From the NCBI GenBank assembly GCA_934555825.1, contig CAKTFJ010000003.1, forward strand, positions 62,001-126,000: a DNA stretch of 64,000 nt. The letters are read 5' to 3'. The notes under the pieces are model-generated. The model worked only from the letters and a program-made list of their open reading frames with translations. It was not told the DNA's origin and did not search any database. The translations under genes and the position numbers were made by a program. Shown here in pieces: positions 17,144 through 27,160 of the stretch; position 1 is the stretch's first letter, and every line of letters begins with the position of its first letter. The stretch is from an uncultured Hyphomicrobium sp. Lineage in GTDB: Bacteria > Pseudomonadota > Alphaproteobacteria > Rhizobiales > Hyphomicrobiaceae.

Positions 17144-17650
17144 TCAATGCAGCGCTGCGTATTCTGTATGTGAGATCGCAGCATCATTCGGATCCTCGGT
17201 ATAGGCAAGTTCGGAAAGCGCGCTCGCTTGCACCAGCTCCTCCGCGATGCTGCGGCGGATGTCGGGGATCACTTCATCGAGCTGCAATTGCTCGGACCAC
17301 CGCAGCAGCGACTCATACAGAGTGATCTCGTAACGCTTAAGAGCGAGCAGCGCGGCGGCGCATCCCTGGGTGCCGCCTTCGAGGCGGTTCGCGTTCGCCT
17401 CCCATGCATCTCTGAGAAGCGCGGTCGCGACCCAGGAAGCTTCCGTGCGGGGATCGAGATAGAAGACAGTGAACATGCGTTCGATACGCAAAACCTGCTC
17501 TTCAGACTGTCGGAGAATTTGCGACAGCGTAGCGATCAGACGAACATCTGCGACGCTCCCCGAAATGAGCGAACGCGACGCCACGATCTGCCGTTCCGTA
17601 TCGTAAATCTGCCGCAACGTGCGCATGTAGACGCGCTCGAACTTCCGCAT
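17144..17650 (-). CDS. DUF892 (YciE/YciF-type) ferritin-like protein
   Basis: The protein has 168 aa and is all-helical. It contains the DUF892 pattern of two ferritin-like helix pairs: YMRTLRQIYDTERQIV near the N-terminus, LRQSEEQVLRIERMF in the middle and YESLLRWSEQLQLDEV near the C-terminus. Glu and His candidates for a di-metal site are partly present. Related proteins are induced by osmotic, desiccation or general stress. The ATG at 17650 is the first in frame. A perfect EcfG-like promoter lies 38 bp upstream, which fits a general stress role. The gene is monocistronic and convergent with the small membrane protein. Confidence 0.8.
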   Translation of the reverse strand: MRKFERVYMRTLRQIYDTERQIVASRSLISGSVADVRLIATLSQILRQSEEQVLRIERMFTVFYLDPRTEASWVATALLRDAWEANANRLEGGTQGCAAALLALKRYEITLYESLLRWSEQLQLDEVIPDIRRSIAEELVQASALSELAYTEDPNDAAISHTEYAALH

Positions 17651-17687
17651 GGCTGCTAAGACCTGTTCCGCATTCGCCGATGAGGAT

Positions 17688-17712
17688 AACGCAGGTGCGA
17701 AATGGAGGTTCC
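17688..17712 (-). promoter_or_regulatory. Perfect EcfG-type promoter of the DUF892 gene
   Basis: Read on the minus strand: GGAAC, 16 bp, CGTT. This matches the general stress consensus of Alphaproteobacteria exactly. The -10 element ends 37 bp before the ATG of the DUF892 gene. Confidence 0.8.
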
Positions 17713-17734
17713 AAAGCGGGGAGCGGGCCAGCGC

Positions 17735-18871
17735 CTACTTGCGCTTCCGCCGCGTGGTAAACCGCGCGTTTCCAAGACCGGTTCCGATGGTGAGGACGGC
17801 CCAGCGATCGTAGTCGCTCATGAAGGGCAACGCGCTGAGACCTTGCACGACGGCATCGTTGTGCATGACGACAGCCGTGTCGTGCTTTCCGATCTCGGGG
17901 ATGGCCGTCCTCAGGCTCTCGGCGAGGTTGAAACTCTTCGTTTCCCAGTTGCCGGGCAGGTTCTGCGCGCCTGTTTCGATAGCGCCGTCGTCGCGAATAA
18001 GCCCGGGGCAGCCGACGCCGATGACAGGGGCGAGCTTAAGCTTGTCCTTCCCGGCGATCTTGATGAGATCCTGAAGCATGTCGACGAGACGGTCGACGGC
18101 TTCGTCGCGCTTCGTCTTCTCGTCCCCGTGGCGCCAAAGCTCTGATTTCCAAACCTTCGCTTTGTCCAGCGTTTTGGATTTCTTCAGATTGGTCTCCACC
18201 ACGCCGGCGCGGATGTTCGTGCCGCCGATGTCGACGGCGAGAAGCCCGTCGAATCCTTCGAGCGTCCAGGCCGGCATGAGGTGGGCCGCGCCCACGAGCC
18301 CCGCTTCGTCCGGATGATGGCGGATAAGTTCGAGCTCGATGTCTTTGCCGCCTGCCTTGAGCAGGATCTCCGTACGTCCCACGGCGAGTGCGCCGATGCG
18401 GCTGTCGGAGAAACCGCCGCCCACAACGATCGCTTCCGTCGCCCGCCAGCTTGCGGACTTGAGAAAACGCCGAATGACGTGATCGAGCTCTTTGGAGAAG
18501 GCTTCGATGGCGCTGTGGATCAGGCCGCCCGCCTCCGGATCGCCTTCCGCAAGCAACTCGTCGAGCTTTTTCTTGCTAATCTCTTCGGTCGCTTCGTCGC
18601 CGAGCGGATCGGCGCCAAGCTTGCGCAGGGGCTCGCGCCATTCGTCCATGATGGCAGTGAACGCGCTTCGGCTCGCGCGATCCCCGACGAACCCCTCTTC
18701 GTCGCGGATCTCGAGATTATAGCTGTCCACTTCCACGCTGGGCAGGACTTTGGCGCCGTGTTGGGTGATGACGGGCAATCGCGGTATCCATGGGAATGTG
18801 AAAGGGAGGAGGCCCGCGGCGTGACGGCCGCAGATCCTAGAGCTTCCGTGAAACGCGGATCCCCCGTCCAA
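17735..18871 (-). CDS. ROK-family protein with circularly permuted motif order
   Basis: The protein has 378 aa from TTG 18871; a TTG at 18778 is an alternative start. ROK kinases normally begin with the phosphate-binding DxGGT motif and end with a GGG adenosine region. Here the order is reversed. IVVGGGFSDS (149-157) and HPDEAGLVGAA (186-196) come first, then VDIGGTNIRAG (213-223), GVGCPG (285-290), MHNDAVVQG (336-344) and TIGTGLGNARF (361-371). The usual ROK zinc motif (CGxxGCxE) is missing. It is probably a sugar or sugar-like kinase; the substrate is unknown. The start codon is uncertain. The gene ends 22 bp upstream of the DUF892 promoter region. Confidence 0.75.
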   Translation of the reverse strand: MDGGSAFHGSSRICGRHAAGLLPFTFPWIPRLPVITQHGAKVLPSVEVDSYNLEIRDEEGFVGDRASRSAFTAIMDEWREPLRKLGADPLGDEATEEISKKKLDELLAEGDPEAGGLIHSAIEAFSKELDHVIRRFLKSASWRATEAIVVGGGFSDSRIGALAVGRTEILLKAGGKDIELELIRHHPDEAGLVGAAHLMPAWTLEGFDGLLAVDIGGTNIRAGVVETNLKKSKTLDKAKVWKSELWRHGDEKTKRDEAVDRLVDMLQDLIKIAGKDKLKLAPVIGVGCPGLIRDDGAIETGAQNLPGNWETKSFNLAESLRTAIPEIGKHDTAVVMHNDAVVQGLSALPFMSDYDRWAVLTIGTGLGNARFTTRRKRK

Positions 18872-19051
18872 AGATCGGGGCAGTACGAAATATTTTTTTC
18901 GCTAAGCCGACGGCGCGCGACGCCGCCAGGCCAGCTAAGTAGAGATACGTGCGGTGCCGCGCCGCAGCATGAGTCATGCTTTCGTCGATATTGCAAGGCA
19001 TGGAGCCCTTTGATCGAAAAAGGAATTCCCGCAGAAGAAGACGAGGTTCCG

Positions 19052-20416
19052 ATGCGGACGACGGCGTGCGCGTTTCTATTCAACCGGGCGGTGGCAATAG
19101 TCCTGATGGGGGGCGCGCTGAATTCGGGCGCGGCAATCGCGGGAGGCACGGGCGGCTGTGAGGCCGTCAATAGCGGCGCTCTCGATCTTTCCGTCGCGGC
19201 CGGGCGAAGCGGCGCGCGCGATGCAAGCCTCGATCAAGGCGACATGCTTGCGATCACAATCTCGACCGAAGCGACGGCAGCGCTGTCGGTCGATAGCGTG
19301 TCGGACGGCGCTGAGACGCTGCATTCAGGCCCCGCATCGTCGGTATTGTTCGTCGCGCCGCGCACAGACGCCTACGGCTTCCAGATTTCCGCCGACAGCG
19401 GATCCGGCGCGCGGCTGCGCGTGACGTGCACATCGGCGGCTCATGCGAGAGCCGAACGTAGGCTTAAGGATCGCCGCAAGGCCTTCCTTGCCGCGCGTGA
19501 TCCCGATCGCATGCGCATCGATCGCCCGCGCGGCGAGTTCAATCCCTTCGGCGAAACGGGCCTCTCCGGCGCGCCGGAAGACGGGCCGCCGCGCGACATC
19601 ACCGGCTCCTTCAGCCTGTCGGAGCTGACAGCCGCGATGAACCCCGATCAGAAGAGCGAACAAGGAATTCTCGATTTCTGGTTTGAGGGGCGGCATCTCC
19701 AGTACGACACCGTCGATCTGAATGCGCGCGCGACCGACGGCAATTTGATGGTCATGTATTTCGGCACCAAATACATGCTGGGACCTGACATCATGCTAGG
19801 CACCGTCGCGCAGTTCGATCAGGCGGTCGAAGGGGCGGGCGTATCGGCGCGTGGCTGGATGGCGGGACCATATGTCAGCATCCGCTTCGGCCACGGCATC
19901 GTGTTCGATGGGCGAGCGGCCTGGGGCACGGCCGACGGCCTCCCGCGCGGCATCATGCTCGATACCGCATCGGCCGATCGGCGCCTGATGCGTGGCACGC
20001 TTCGCGGTACGCGTCCCGTCGCAGGCTGGACGTTCTCGCCCAGCGTTGGACTGTCGTATGCCGACGATACCCCGGAATTTCAGGGCACGGCCACGTCTCG
20101 CGCAGTTGCGTCGGGAGGGAGTGGCCGGCTCGATTTCCTGCCGGAGGTGAAGCGCCGTTTCACGCTCGACAGCGAGACGTACCTAGAGCCGCGTTTCGCT
20201 GCCGGCGGGTTTCTCGCTTTCGAGGATTTCTCGGAGATCACGCCCGGCAGCGTGACGGCGCATCCCGATTTGCACTGGAAGGCCGAGGCGGGCGTCGCGC
20301 TGGGCAAGAAAGACAGCATGAGCCTCGAGGCAAAGGGCGGCGTTGAAACCGGCGGCCAAACGGGCACCGATACGTGGTCCGGCCGGCTACAACTCAACAT
20401 GCCGCTCGGCAAATAA
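19052..20416 (+). CDS. Exported protein with autotransporter-type beta-barrel C-terminus
   Basis: The protein has 454 aa from ATG 19052. The frame is open further upstream, but that part is antisense to the ROK gene. A signal peptide (about residues 1-33, ending AAIAG) is followed by a 140-residue N-terminal domain with two cysteines, then an Arg-rich segment. From about residue 185 amphipathic strands run to the end, with repeated aromatic-Gly patterns (GRHLQYDTVDLNARATDG, MVMYFGTKYML, RFGHGIVFDGRAAWG). The C-terminus is RLQLNMPLGK. This fits an outer-membrane autotransporter-like barrel, but the passenger is unusually short. A role in surface structure is only an inference. Confidence 0.7.
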   Translation: MRTTACAFLFNRAVAIVLMGGALNSGAAIAGGTGGCEAVNSGALDLSVAAGRSGARDASLDQGDMLAITISTEATAALSVDSVSDGAETLHSGPASSVLFVAPRTDAYGFQISADSGSGARLRVTCTSAAHARAERRLKDRRKAFLAARDPDRMRIDRPRGEFNPFGETGLSGAPEDGPPRDITGSFSLSELTAAMNPDQKSEQGILDFWFEGRHLQYDTVDLNARATDGNLMVMYFGTKYMLGPDIMLGTVAQFDQAVEGAGVSARGWMAGPYVSIRFGHGIVFDGRAAWGTADGLPRGIMLDTASADRRLMRGTLRGTRPVAGWTFSPSVGLSYADDTPEFQGTATSRAVASGGSGRLDFLPEVKRRFTLDSETYLEPRFAAGGFLAFEDFSEITPGSVTAHPDLHWKAEAGVALGKKDSMSLEAKGGVETGGQTGTDTWSGRLQLNMPLGK

Positions 20417-20474
20417 GGGGCTTAAAAGCCCGGCTGTTCTCGTTTCCCACGAAAGCTGGCCCGCGAAAAAGTGC

Positions 20475-20499
20475 GGAACCTTTGTCCCGTCCGTGCATT
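20475..20499 (+). promoter_or_regulatory. Weak EcfG-like promoter before the poly-HAMP kinase
   Basis: GGAAC (20475-20479), 16 bp, then CATT (20496-20499). The -35 box is perfect, but the -10 differs from CGTT at one position. It lies 33 bp upstream of the GTG start. Confidence 0.35.
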
Positions 20500-20531
20500 A
20501 CCCCCGGTCTGGGTAGCGTGTGGAGGGAAGC

Positions 20532-23500
20532 GTGCTTAGTCGAGAGGGCGCGAGCGAAGGAGAAGTCCTGCGCTCGGTTCTTGCTGCTTTGAAGGCCCTG
20601 GGAGACGGGGACAAATCCATCAGGCTTCCGCAAAGTTGGACGGGACTTGCAGGCGAAGTTGCCGAGGCATTCAATGCTATCGCCATTGCCGAAGCGTCGC
20701 CCCTGCCATCGGACGCGTCACTCGGCGTGCGGAATGGAATACGTGTGCGCCCTCTCAGAGCCGCCCACAGTGGCAATGGCTCGTCCGGCCGCGCACGCAT
20801 CCTTTCGACCGATCAGGCAACCGCGCTTCTCGCGGGCCTGCGCGCCGTAAAACAGGGCGACGAGACCGCACGTCTTCCAATCGATTGGCCGGATCTCGCC
20901 GGCCGTATCGCCGAGACGTTCAATGACGTTGTCCAATTAAACGGCGAACTGCAAAAAGAACTCAAACGTCTCAGCAGGGTCGCGGGCAAAGAGGGTCGAC
21001 TGAGAGAGCGCGCACGTCCCGTCGCCATGTCCGGGTTTTGGATGTCGTCGATTGAATCCGTGAATGCGCTTGTTGAGGATCTCGTGCGCCCGACGCGAGA
21101 AGTCGCGCGCGTGATCGGCGCGGTTGCGCAGGGCGATCTGACGAAATCCATGGCGCTCGAAGTGGACGGCCGCGCGCTCGAAGGCGAATCTCTTCGCACT
21201 GCGCGCACGATCAACACCATGGTCGATCAGCTCCGCTCGTTTGCAGCCGAGGTGACGCGCGTGGCCCGCGAGGTGGGCACGGAAGGCAAGCTCGGCGGCC
21301 AGGCCGACGTGCAGGGCGTCTCGGGCACATGGCGCGACCTCACGGACAGCGTGAACTCGATGGCCGGCAACCTGACGGCCCAGGTGCGCAACATCGCCGA
21401 GGTGACGACGGCTGTTGCACGCGGTGATCTTTCGAAAAAGATCACGGTCGACGTGAAGGGCGAACTGTTGGAACTGAAGAGCACCATCAACACGATGGTG
21501 GACCAGCTCTCGTCGTTCGCGTCGGAGGTGACGCGCGTCGCGCGCGAGGTGGGCACGGAAGGAAAGCTCGGCGGCGAGGCCGACGTGCAGGGCGTCTCCG
21601 GCACATGGCGCGACCTTACCGAGAACGTGAACTCGATGGCCGGCAACCTGACGGCACAGGTCCGCAATATCGCCGAGGTGACGACGGCGGTCGCACGCGG
21701 CGATCTCTCGAAGAAGATCACGGTCGACGTGAAGGGCGAGCTTCTGGAGCTGAAGAGCACCATCAACACGATGGTGGATCAGCTCTCGTCGTTCGCGTCG
21801 GAGGTGACGCGCGTCGCGCGCGAGGTGGGCACCGAAGGCAAGCTCGGCGGTCAGGCAGACGTGCAGGGCGTCGCGGGCACCTGGAAGGATCTCACCGACA
21901 GCGTGAACTCGATGGCCGGCAACCTCACCGGCCAGGTTCGCAACATCGCAGACGTGACGACGGCGGTGGCGCGCGGCGATCTCTCGAAGAAGATCACGGT
22001 CGACGTGAAGGGCGAGATCCTGGAGCTGAAGAACACCATCAACACGATGGTGGATCAGCTTTCGTCGTTCGCGTCCGAAGTGACGCGTGTCGCGCGCGAA
22101 GTGGGTACGGACGGAAAACTTGGCGGCCAGGCCGCCGTGCCAGGCGTGGCCGGCACCTGGAAAACGCTGACGGACAGCGTGAACTCGATGGCCGGCAATC
22201 TGACCGACCAGGTGCGCAACATCGCAGACGTGACCACCGCCGTGGCGCGCGGCGATCTCTCGAAAAAGATCACGGTCGACGTGAAAGGCGAGATCCTGGA
22301 GCTGAAGGCGACCATCAACACGATGGTGGATCAGCTCCGGTCGTTCGCGGCTGAGGTGACGCGCGTTGCACGCGAGGTGGGCACGGAAGGAAAGCTCGGC
22401 GGACAGGCCGACGTGCCGGGCGTCGCAGGAACGTGGAAGACACTGACCGACTCTGTGAACTCGATGGCCGGCAATCTGACGGACCAGGTGCGCAACATCG
22501 CGGACGTGACGACGGCGGTCGCCATGGGCGATCTCTCCAAAAAGATCACGGTCGACGTGAAGGGCGAGATCCTCGAGCTGAAAGGCACCATCAACACGAT
22601 GGTGGATCAGCTTCGCTCGTTCGCGGCTGAGGTGACGCGCGTCGCGCGCGAGGTGGGCACCGAGGGCAAGCTCGGCGGTCAGGCTGACGTGCAGGGTGTT
22701 GCCGGAACCTGGCGCGATCTCACCGAGAACGTGAACTCGATGGCCGGAAATCTGACGGACCAGGTGCGCAACATCGCCGAGGTGACGAAGGCCGTCGCCG
22801 CGGGCGACCTGTCGCGCAAAATTACGGTCGACGTGAAGGGCGAGATCCTGGAGCTGAAGGCGACCATCAACACGATGGTGGACCAGCTCCGCTCGTTCGC
22901 GGCTGAGGTGACGCGCGTCGCGCGCGAGGTGGGCACCGAGGGCAAGCTCGGCGGCCAGGCCGACGTGCCGGGCGTCGCCGGAACGTGGAAGGACCTCACC
23001 GACAGCGTGAACTCCATGGCCGGCAACCTGACGGCCCAGGTGCGCGGTATTGCGCGCGTCGTGACCGCGGTGGCGAACGGCGACCTGAAACACAAGCTGA
23101 CCGTGGAGGCCAAGGGCGAGATCGCATCTCTCGCCGACACGATCAACGGTATGACCGAGACGCTGGCGATCTTCGCCGATCAGGTGACGACGGTTGCCCG
23201 TGAAGTGGGCGTAGAAGGCCAGCTTGGCGGACAGGCGAAGGTGCCGGGCGCCGCGGGCACGTGGAAGGCGCTGACCGAGAACGTGAACCAGCTCGCGGCG
23301 AACCTCACGACGCAGGTGCGCGCCATTGCCGAAGTCGCGACGGCCGTGACCAAAGGCGACCTGACGCGCTCGATCGCCGTCGGCGCCGAGGGCGAGGTCG
23401 CCGCCCTGAAAGACACCATCAACGAGATGATCCGCAATCTGCGCGACACGACGCAGAAGAACAACGAGCAGAACTGGCTGAAAACGAACCTCGCCAAATT

Positions 23501-25454
23501 CTCGCGGATGCTGCAGGGTCAGGAGGACCTCAACGCTGTCGGGCAGATGATCCTGTCGGATCTTGCGCCTGTTGTCGGCGCTCATCAGGCCGAGATCTAC
23601 GTTTACGGCGGCGCGGCGTCACGCCCCTATTTGACGCTGCTCGCGAGCTATGCGGCGGATGGCGAGCGGACCCACGGCAAAGTCGTGGAGCTGGGTGCAG
23701 GCCTCGTCGGCCAGTGCGCACAGGATAAGCGGCGCATCATGCTGGAGGATGTCTGCGCAGGCCCGATCCGCATTGCGACCGGCCTTGTCGAAGCTCCGCC
23801 CGTTAACGTGCTCGTGCTTCCCATCGTGTTCGAAGGCGCCGTGAAGGGCGTACTCGAGCTTGCCTCTCTCGAACGCTTCAACTCTGTGCACCACGACTTT
23901 CTCGATCAGCTCACCGAAAGCATCGGCCTCGTCATCAATACGATCGAGGCCAACATGCGCACCGAGGATCTGCTCGCCCAGTCCCAGTCGCTCGCCAAGG
24001 AGCTGCAGCAGACCAACGCCGAGTTGCAGGAAAAGGCGCGTCTGCTCGCCTACCAGAACCAGGAAGTGGAGCGCAAGAACACGGAAGTGGAGCAGGCCCG
24101 CCAGGATCTGGAGGAAAAAGCCGATCAGCTCGCGCGCACGTCGAAATACAAGTCCGAATTTCTGGCCAACATGTCCCATGAGCTTCGGACGCCGCTCAAC
24201 AGTCTCCTGATCCTCTCCGACCAGCTCTGCCAGAACCGTGACGGAAATCTGACCGAGCGTCAGGTGGAATTCTCAAAGACGATCCACGCGTCGGGCAACG
24301 ACCTGCTCACGCTGATCAACGACATCCTCGACCTCGCCAAGATCGAGTCCGGAACAGTAGCCGTGGATGTGGTCGAGCTGCGCTTCGACGACCTCTACCA
24401 TTACGTAAACCGCACCTTCCGCCACATTGCCGAACAGAAAAATCTGGATTTCGAGGTGACGATCGATCCGCGCTTGCCGGCGACCATCGTGACAGACGCA
24501 AAACGCTTGCAGCAGATCCTGCAGAACCTGCTCTCGAATGCGTTTAAGTTCACCAAGCAGGGCGAGGTCGCGCTCACCGTGGAGTTGGCGGAAGAGGGAT
24601 GGCATCCCGATACGGTCGAGCTTTCTCAGGCGCCCGCCGTCGTCGCCTTTGTCGTCAGCGATACGGGCATCGGCATTTCCGAGGACAAGCAGGGCATCAT
24701 CTTCGAAGCGTTTCAGCAGGCGGACGGCTCCACCAGCCGCAAGTACGGTGGAACGGGCCTCGGCCTCGCCATCAGCCGCGAGCTGTCGCGCCTGCTCGGG
24801 GGCGAAATCAGGCTCGTCTCGTCGCTCGGGCAAGGATCGAGCTTCGCGCTTTACCTGCCGCTCAACTACGCACCGCCCCGCGCAACGCGCCGCCCGTCAG
24901 GCGGAACCGCTGCGTTGGATCGCGATCAGCCGGAGAGCGACGGCGGAAGTGTGGACGAGAGTGCAGGCGTCGGCAGCTCCGAGCCGGCTGCGCGGCCTCG
25001 CGGAGAGAAGACCGAACTCACGTCGGTTGCGCGCTACCTCACGCCGCCGCGGGAGATCTCCGCAGCTCTGACGACGGCACTCACGGGCAAGAAAGTTCTG
25101 ATCGTAGACGACGACGCACGGAATATTTTCGCGCTTGCCGCCGTTCTGGAAGATCATGGTATGGACGTGCTGTCGGCGGGAAGCGGGCGTGACGCATTGA
25201 AAATCATGTCGGAGAGCCCCGGATTGGACATCGTCCTGATGGACATCATGATGCCCGATATGGATGGCATGGCCACGATCCGCGCGGCCCGGGAGATTCC
25301 AGCGTGTCAGGATCTCCCGATCATCGCCGTCACGGCCAAGGCGCTGAAGGGGGATCGGGAGCGCTGCATAGAGGCCGGAGCGTGGGATTATCTCGCCAAA
25401 CCTGTCGATTCCAGCCACCTGCTGACTGTCATGCAGTCGTGGCTCTATCGCTGA
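20532..25454 (+). CDS. Poly-HAMP hybrid histidine kinase (group III-like)
   Basis: The protein has 1640 aa from GTG 20532, which has GGAGG 5 bp upstream; GTG 20520 is less likely. It has no membrane helix, so it is cytoplasmic. An N-terminal region of about 200 residues is followed by 17 alternating HAMP units (residues about 190-970) in a 92-residue period: nine GDL-type and eight VAREVG-type. Next come a GAF domain (about 985-1140), a coiled coil, HisKA ([11 protein letters not shown], His 1216), HATPase (GTGLGLAIS) and a receiver with [11 protein letters not shown] (Asp 1571). The layout matches fungal group III osmosensing kinases and their bacterial relatives. A receiver-HRXXN kinase gene follows after 25 bp. 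Confidence 0.9.
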   Translation: MLSREGASEGEVLRSVLAALKALGDGDKSIRLPQSWTGLAGEVAEAFNAIAIAEASPLPSDASLGVRNGIRVRPLRAAHSGNGSSGRARILSTDQATALLAGLRAVKQGDETARLPIDWPDLAGRIAETFNDVVQLNGELQKELKRLSRVAGKEGRLRERARPVAMSGFWMSSIESVNALVEDLVRPTREVARVIGAVAQGDLTKSMALEVDGRALEGESLRTARTINTMVDQLRSFAAEVTRVAREVGTEGKLGGQADVQGVSGTWRDLTDSVNSMAGNLTAQVRNIAEVTTAVARGDLSKKITVDVKGELLELKSTINTMVDQLSSFASEVTRVAREVGTEGKLGGEADVQGVSGTWRDLTENVNSMAGNLTAQVRNIAEVTTAVARGDLSKKITVDVKGELLELKSTINTMVDQLSSFASEVTRVAREVGTEGKLGGQADVQGVAGTWKDLTDSVNSMAGNLTGQVRNIADVTTAVARGDLSKKITVDVKGEILELKNTINTMVDQLSSFASEVTRVAREVGTDGKLGGQAAVPGVAGTWKTLTDSVNSMAGNLTDQVRNIADVTTAVARGDLSKKITVDVKGEILELKATINTMVDQLRSFAAEVTRVAREVGTEGKLGGQADVPGVAGTWKTLTDSVNSMAGNLTDQVRNIADVTTAVAMGDLSKKITVDVKGEILELKGTINTMVDQLRSFAAEVTRVAREVGTEGKLGGQADVQGVAGTWRDLTENVNSMAGNLTDQVRNIAEVTKAVAAGDLSRKITVDVKGEILELKATINTMVDQLRSFAAEVTRVAREVGTEGKLGGQADVPGVAGTWKDLTDSVNSMAGNLTAQVRGIARVVTAVANGDLKHKLTVEAKGEIASLADTINGMTETLAIFADQVTTVAREVGVEGQLGGQAKVPGAAGTWKALTENVNQLAANLTTQVRAIAEVATAVTKGDLTRSIAVGAEGEVAALKDTINEMIRNLRDTTQKNNEQNWLKTNLAKFSRMLQGQEDLNAVGQMILSDLAPVVGAHQAEIYVYGGAASRPYLTLLASYAADGERTHGKVVELGAGLVGQCAQDKRRIMLEDVCAGPIRIATGLVEAPPVNVLVLPIVFEGAVKGVLELASLERFNSVHHDFLDQLTESIGLVINTIEANMRTEDLLAQSQSLAKELQQTNAELQEKARLLAYQNQEVERKNTEVEQARQDLEEKADQLARTSKYKSEFLANMSHELRTPLNSLLILSDQLCQNRDGNLTERQVEFSKTIHASGNDLLTLINDILDLAKIESGTVAVDVVELRFDDLYHYVNRTFRHIAEQKNLDFEVTIDPRLPATIVTDAKRLQQILQNLLSNAFKFTKQGEVALTVELAEEGWHPDTVELSQAPAVVAFVVSDTGIGISEDKQGIIFEAFQQADGSTSRKYGGTGLGLAISRELSRLLGGEIRLVSSLGQGSSFALYLPLNYAPPRATRRPSGGTAALDRDQPESDGGSVDESAGVGSSEPAARPRGEKTELTSVARYLTPPREISAALTTALTGKKVLIVDDDARNIFALAAVLEDHGMDVLSAGSGRDALKIMSESPGLDIVLMDIMMPDMDGMATIRAAREIPACQDLPIIAVTAKALKGDRERCIEAGAWDYLAKPVDSSHLLTVMQSWLYR
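21211..23418 (+). repeat. Tandem 276-bp repeats encoding HAMP pairs
   Basis: Eight consecutive 276-bp units (starting at 21211, 21487, 21763, 22039, 22315, 22591, 22867 and 23143) encode the alternating HAMP pairs. The first seven are very similar at DNA level; the eighth is more diverged. Such a tract can change copy number by recombination and may be collapsed in short-read assemblies. Confidence 0.9.
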
Positions 25455-25479
25455 CCGGAGACTGACGAAGGTCGCCATC

Positions 25480-26625
25480 ATGAGCAATCCCGTGCCAGCC
25501 GATATTCTGATCGTTGACGATCTTCCGGAAAAGCATCTCGCCTATCGCGCGAGCCTGGAGGAGCTGAACCAGAACGTCGTGACCGTCACGTCAGGCGAAG
25601 AGGCGCTGAGGCTGCTGCTCGAACGGGACTTTGCCGTCATTCTGCTCGACGTGAACATGCCAGGCATGGGCGGACATGAGACGGCAGCGCTGATCCGCCA
25701 GCGCCGCAAGTCGCGTCACACGCCGATCATCTTCATCACGGCCTTCGCCGACGACGTGCAGGCCGCCGAAGGCTATGCGCTAGGCGCCGTCGACTACATC
25801 CTCTCGCCCGTCGTGCCGGAGATCCTGCGCGCCAAGGTCAAGGTTTTCGTTGATCTCCACACCATGCGCAGCGAACTCGCCCGCTCTCACGCGCTGCTCG
25901 AAGAGCGCGTCGAGGAGCGCACGGCCGAGCTTGAACGCACAGCGGAGGTGCTGAAGGTCGAGGTAAAGGAGCGCAAGCGCGCCGAAGAGCGCCTGTCGAT
26001 CCTGGTCAGCGAGCTGACGCACCGCGTGAAGAACCTGCTCGCGGTGCTGCAATCGATCACGAGCCGCACACTGAGCGATAGCCGCGACGTTGCTGAAGCC
26101 CGCGGAATTTTGCTCGGACGCCTGCACGCGCTCGCGCACGCGCATGAGCTTCTGACGGAAGCCTGTTGGAAGGGCGCAGGACTCGCCGACATCGTCGATG
26201 CAGAGGTGGCAGGCTTCTCGGATCGTGTGCAGGCAGCAGGTCCCGACGTGTTCCTCACCGCATCTGCCGTGCAGACGTTCGCGCTCGTCGTGCACGAGCT
26301 GGCGACCAACGCCGCAAAGTATGGTGCGCTCGTCACGACCGATGGCAGCATCAAAATTTGGTGGGACATCATGGACGACGCGGATGGCGAGCGTCATCTC
26401 GTGTTTCGATGGAAGGAGACGGGCGGACCGCCCGTCGTGCCTGCAACACGCAAGGGCTTCGGCCTGACGCTGATCGACACGCTGGCCAGCACGCTGACGT
26501 CGGAGCCGAAAGTCGATTTCGCGCACGATGGTTTAGCGTGCGCTCTGAAAGTGCCGCTCAATATCATTGCCGTCGAGGAAGCATCGGATTTCGTATTGCC
26601 GATGAGGAAGGTCGCCGCGAGCTGA
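25480..26625 (+). CDS. Receiver-HRXXN (HWE-type) histidine kinase
   Basis: The protein has 381 aa. A receiver domain (about 8-125) has phospho-acceptor D57 in ILLDVNMPGMGG. The conserved lysine near the end is replaced by serine: DYILSPV instead of the usual KP. A coiled coil (about 135-172) leads to the HWE/HisKA_2 kinase with LTHRVKNLLAVLQ (His 181, HRXXN signature) and HELATNAAKYGAL, then RKGFGLTLI in the ATP lid. HRXXN kinases often feed the alphaproteobacterial general stress response through PhyR. It lies 25 bp after the poly-HAMP kinase, so the two probably form one signalling unit, with this receiver as a possible phospho-target. Confidence 0.87.
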   Translation: MSNPVPADILIVDDLPEKHLAYRASLEELNQNVVTVTSGEEALRLLLERDFAVILLDVNMPGMGGHETAALIRQRRKSRHTPIIFITAFADDVQAAEGYALGAVDYILSPVVPEILRAKVKVFVDLHTMRSELARSHALLEERVEERTAELERTAEVLKVEVKERKRAEERLSILVSELTHRVKNLLAVLQSITSRTLSDSRDVAEARGILLGRLHALAHAHELLTEACWKGAGLADIVDAEVAGFSDRVQAAGPDVFLTASAVQTFALVVHELATNAAKYGALVTTDGSIKIWWDIMDDADGERHLVFRWKETGGPPVVPATRKGFGLTLIDTLASTLTSEPKVDFAHDGLACALKVPLNIIAVEEASDFVLPMRKVAAS

Positions 26626-26638
26626 CGCGCGGGCGGCG

Positions 26639-27091
26639 TCAGGGAAGGCGTTGATCGGGCGGCAGTGGGCTCGCGTGCGGATCGTGCATGGTGGCTTGGG
26701 CAATCGCTTCACGGGACAGCGACGTCTGCACCGTCATCTGATCCCCGTCACCGGCCGTGATTACCAGATGACGCAATGCGATGGGCACCGGCCGTTCGCC
26801 GATGCCGAGAAAGCCGCCAATTCCGACAATCACGGCGGCAACTTTGCCGTCCGGCTCGATAACGATGTCGTTGACCGTGCCGACCGACTGGTTGAGAGCC
26901 GTCGTCACCGTCTGCCCGATGAGTTGGCTGGCGCGCCACGCGCCCTGCACCGGCGTCCCGGGCTGCGCAGATTGTGCTTCGGGCGGCGGAGCGTCCGCCG
27001 GACCGGGCGGCACCTGCGCCAACGCGGGCGAAAACGCCAGGGAGGCCATAAGCGGCAATGATGCCAGGCCGAGTGGTTTGATGAGGGTCAT
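26639..27091 (-). CDS. Exported PRC-barrel domain protein
   Basis: The protein has 150 aa. A signal peptide (about 1-25, ending ALAQ) and a Pro/Ala-rich linker precede one PRC-barrel domain (about residues 52-125) with WRASQLIGQTV, GTVNDIVIEPDG and VIVGIGGFLGIGERPV. Periplasmic PRC-barrel proteins are common in Hyphomicrobiales, often stress-induced, and of unknown activity. The gene is convergent with the HRXXN kinase, with only 13 bp between their stops. An EcfG-like promoter with exact boxes sits 70 bp upstream. It is a paralog of the protein at 34888, which shares the GGFLGIGE motif. Confidence 0.85.
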   Translation of the reverse strand: MTLIKPLGLASLPLMASLAFSPALAQVPPGPADAPPPEAQSAQPGTPVQGAWRASQLIGQTVTTALNQSVGTVNDIVIEPDGKVAAVIVGIGGFLGIGERPVPIALRHLVITAGDGDQMTVQTSLSREAIAQATMHDPHASPLPPDQRLP

Positions 27092-27160
27092 GGGCGACCT
27101 CTACGGATGATCGGATGGGGCCGTGACCGATGACGGCGGCTGACGAGGGTTCATAGAGAA

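Noticed and set aside
18281..19051. Longer N-terminus for the beta-barrel protein, giving 711 aa
   Set aside because: The added 257 residues lie antisense to the ROK gene and hide the clear signal peptide beginning at 19052.
21211..23418. CRISPR-like or satellite repeat array
   Set aside because: The 276-bp units are in frame, encode HAMP domains and have no spacers.
20937..23585. Minus-strand open frame of 882 aa opposite the HAMP repeats
   Set aside because: It repeats with the same 92-residue period as the true frame and consists of a shadow pattern rich in His, Arg and Leu.
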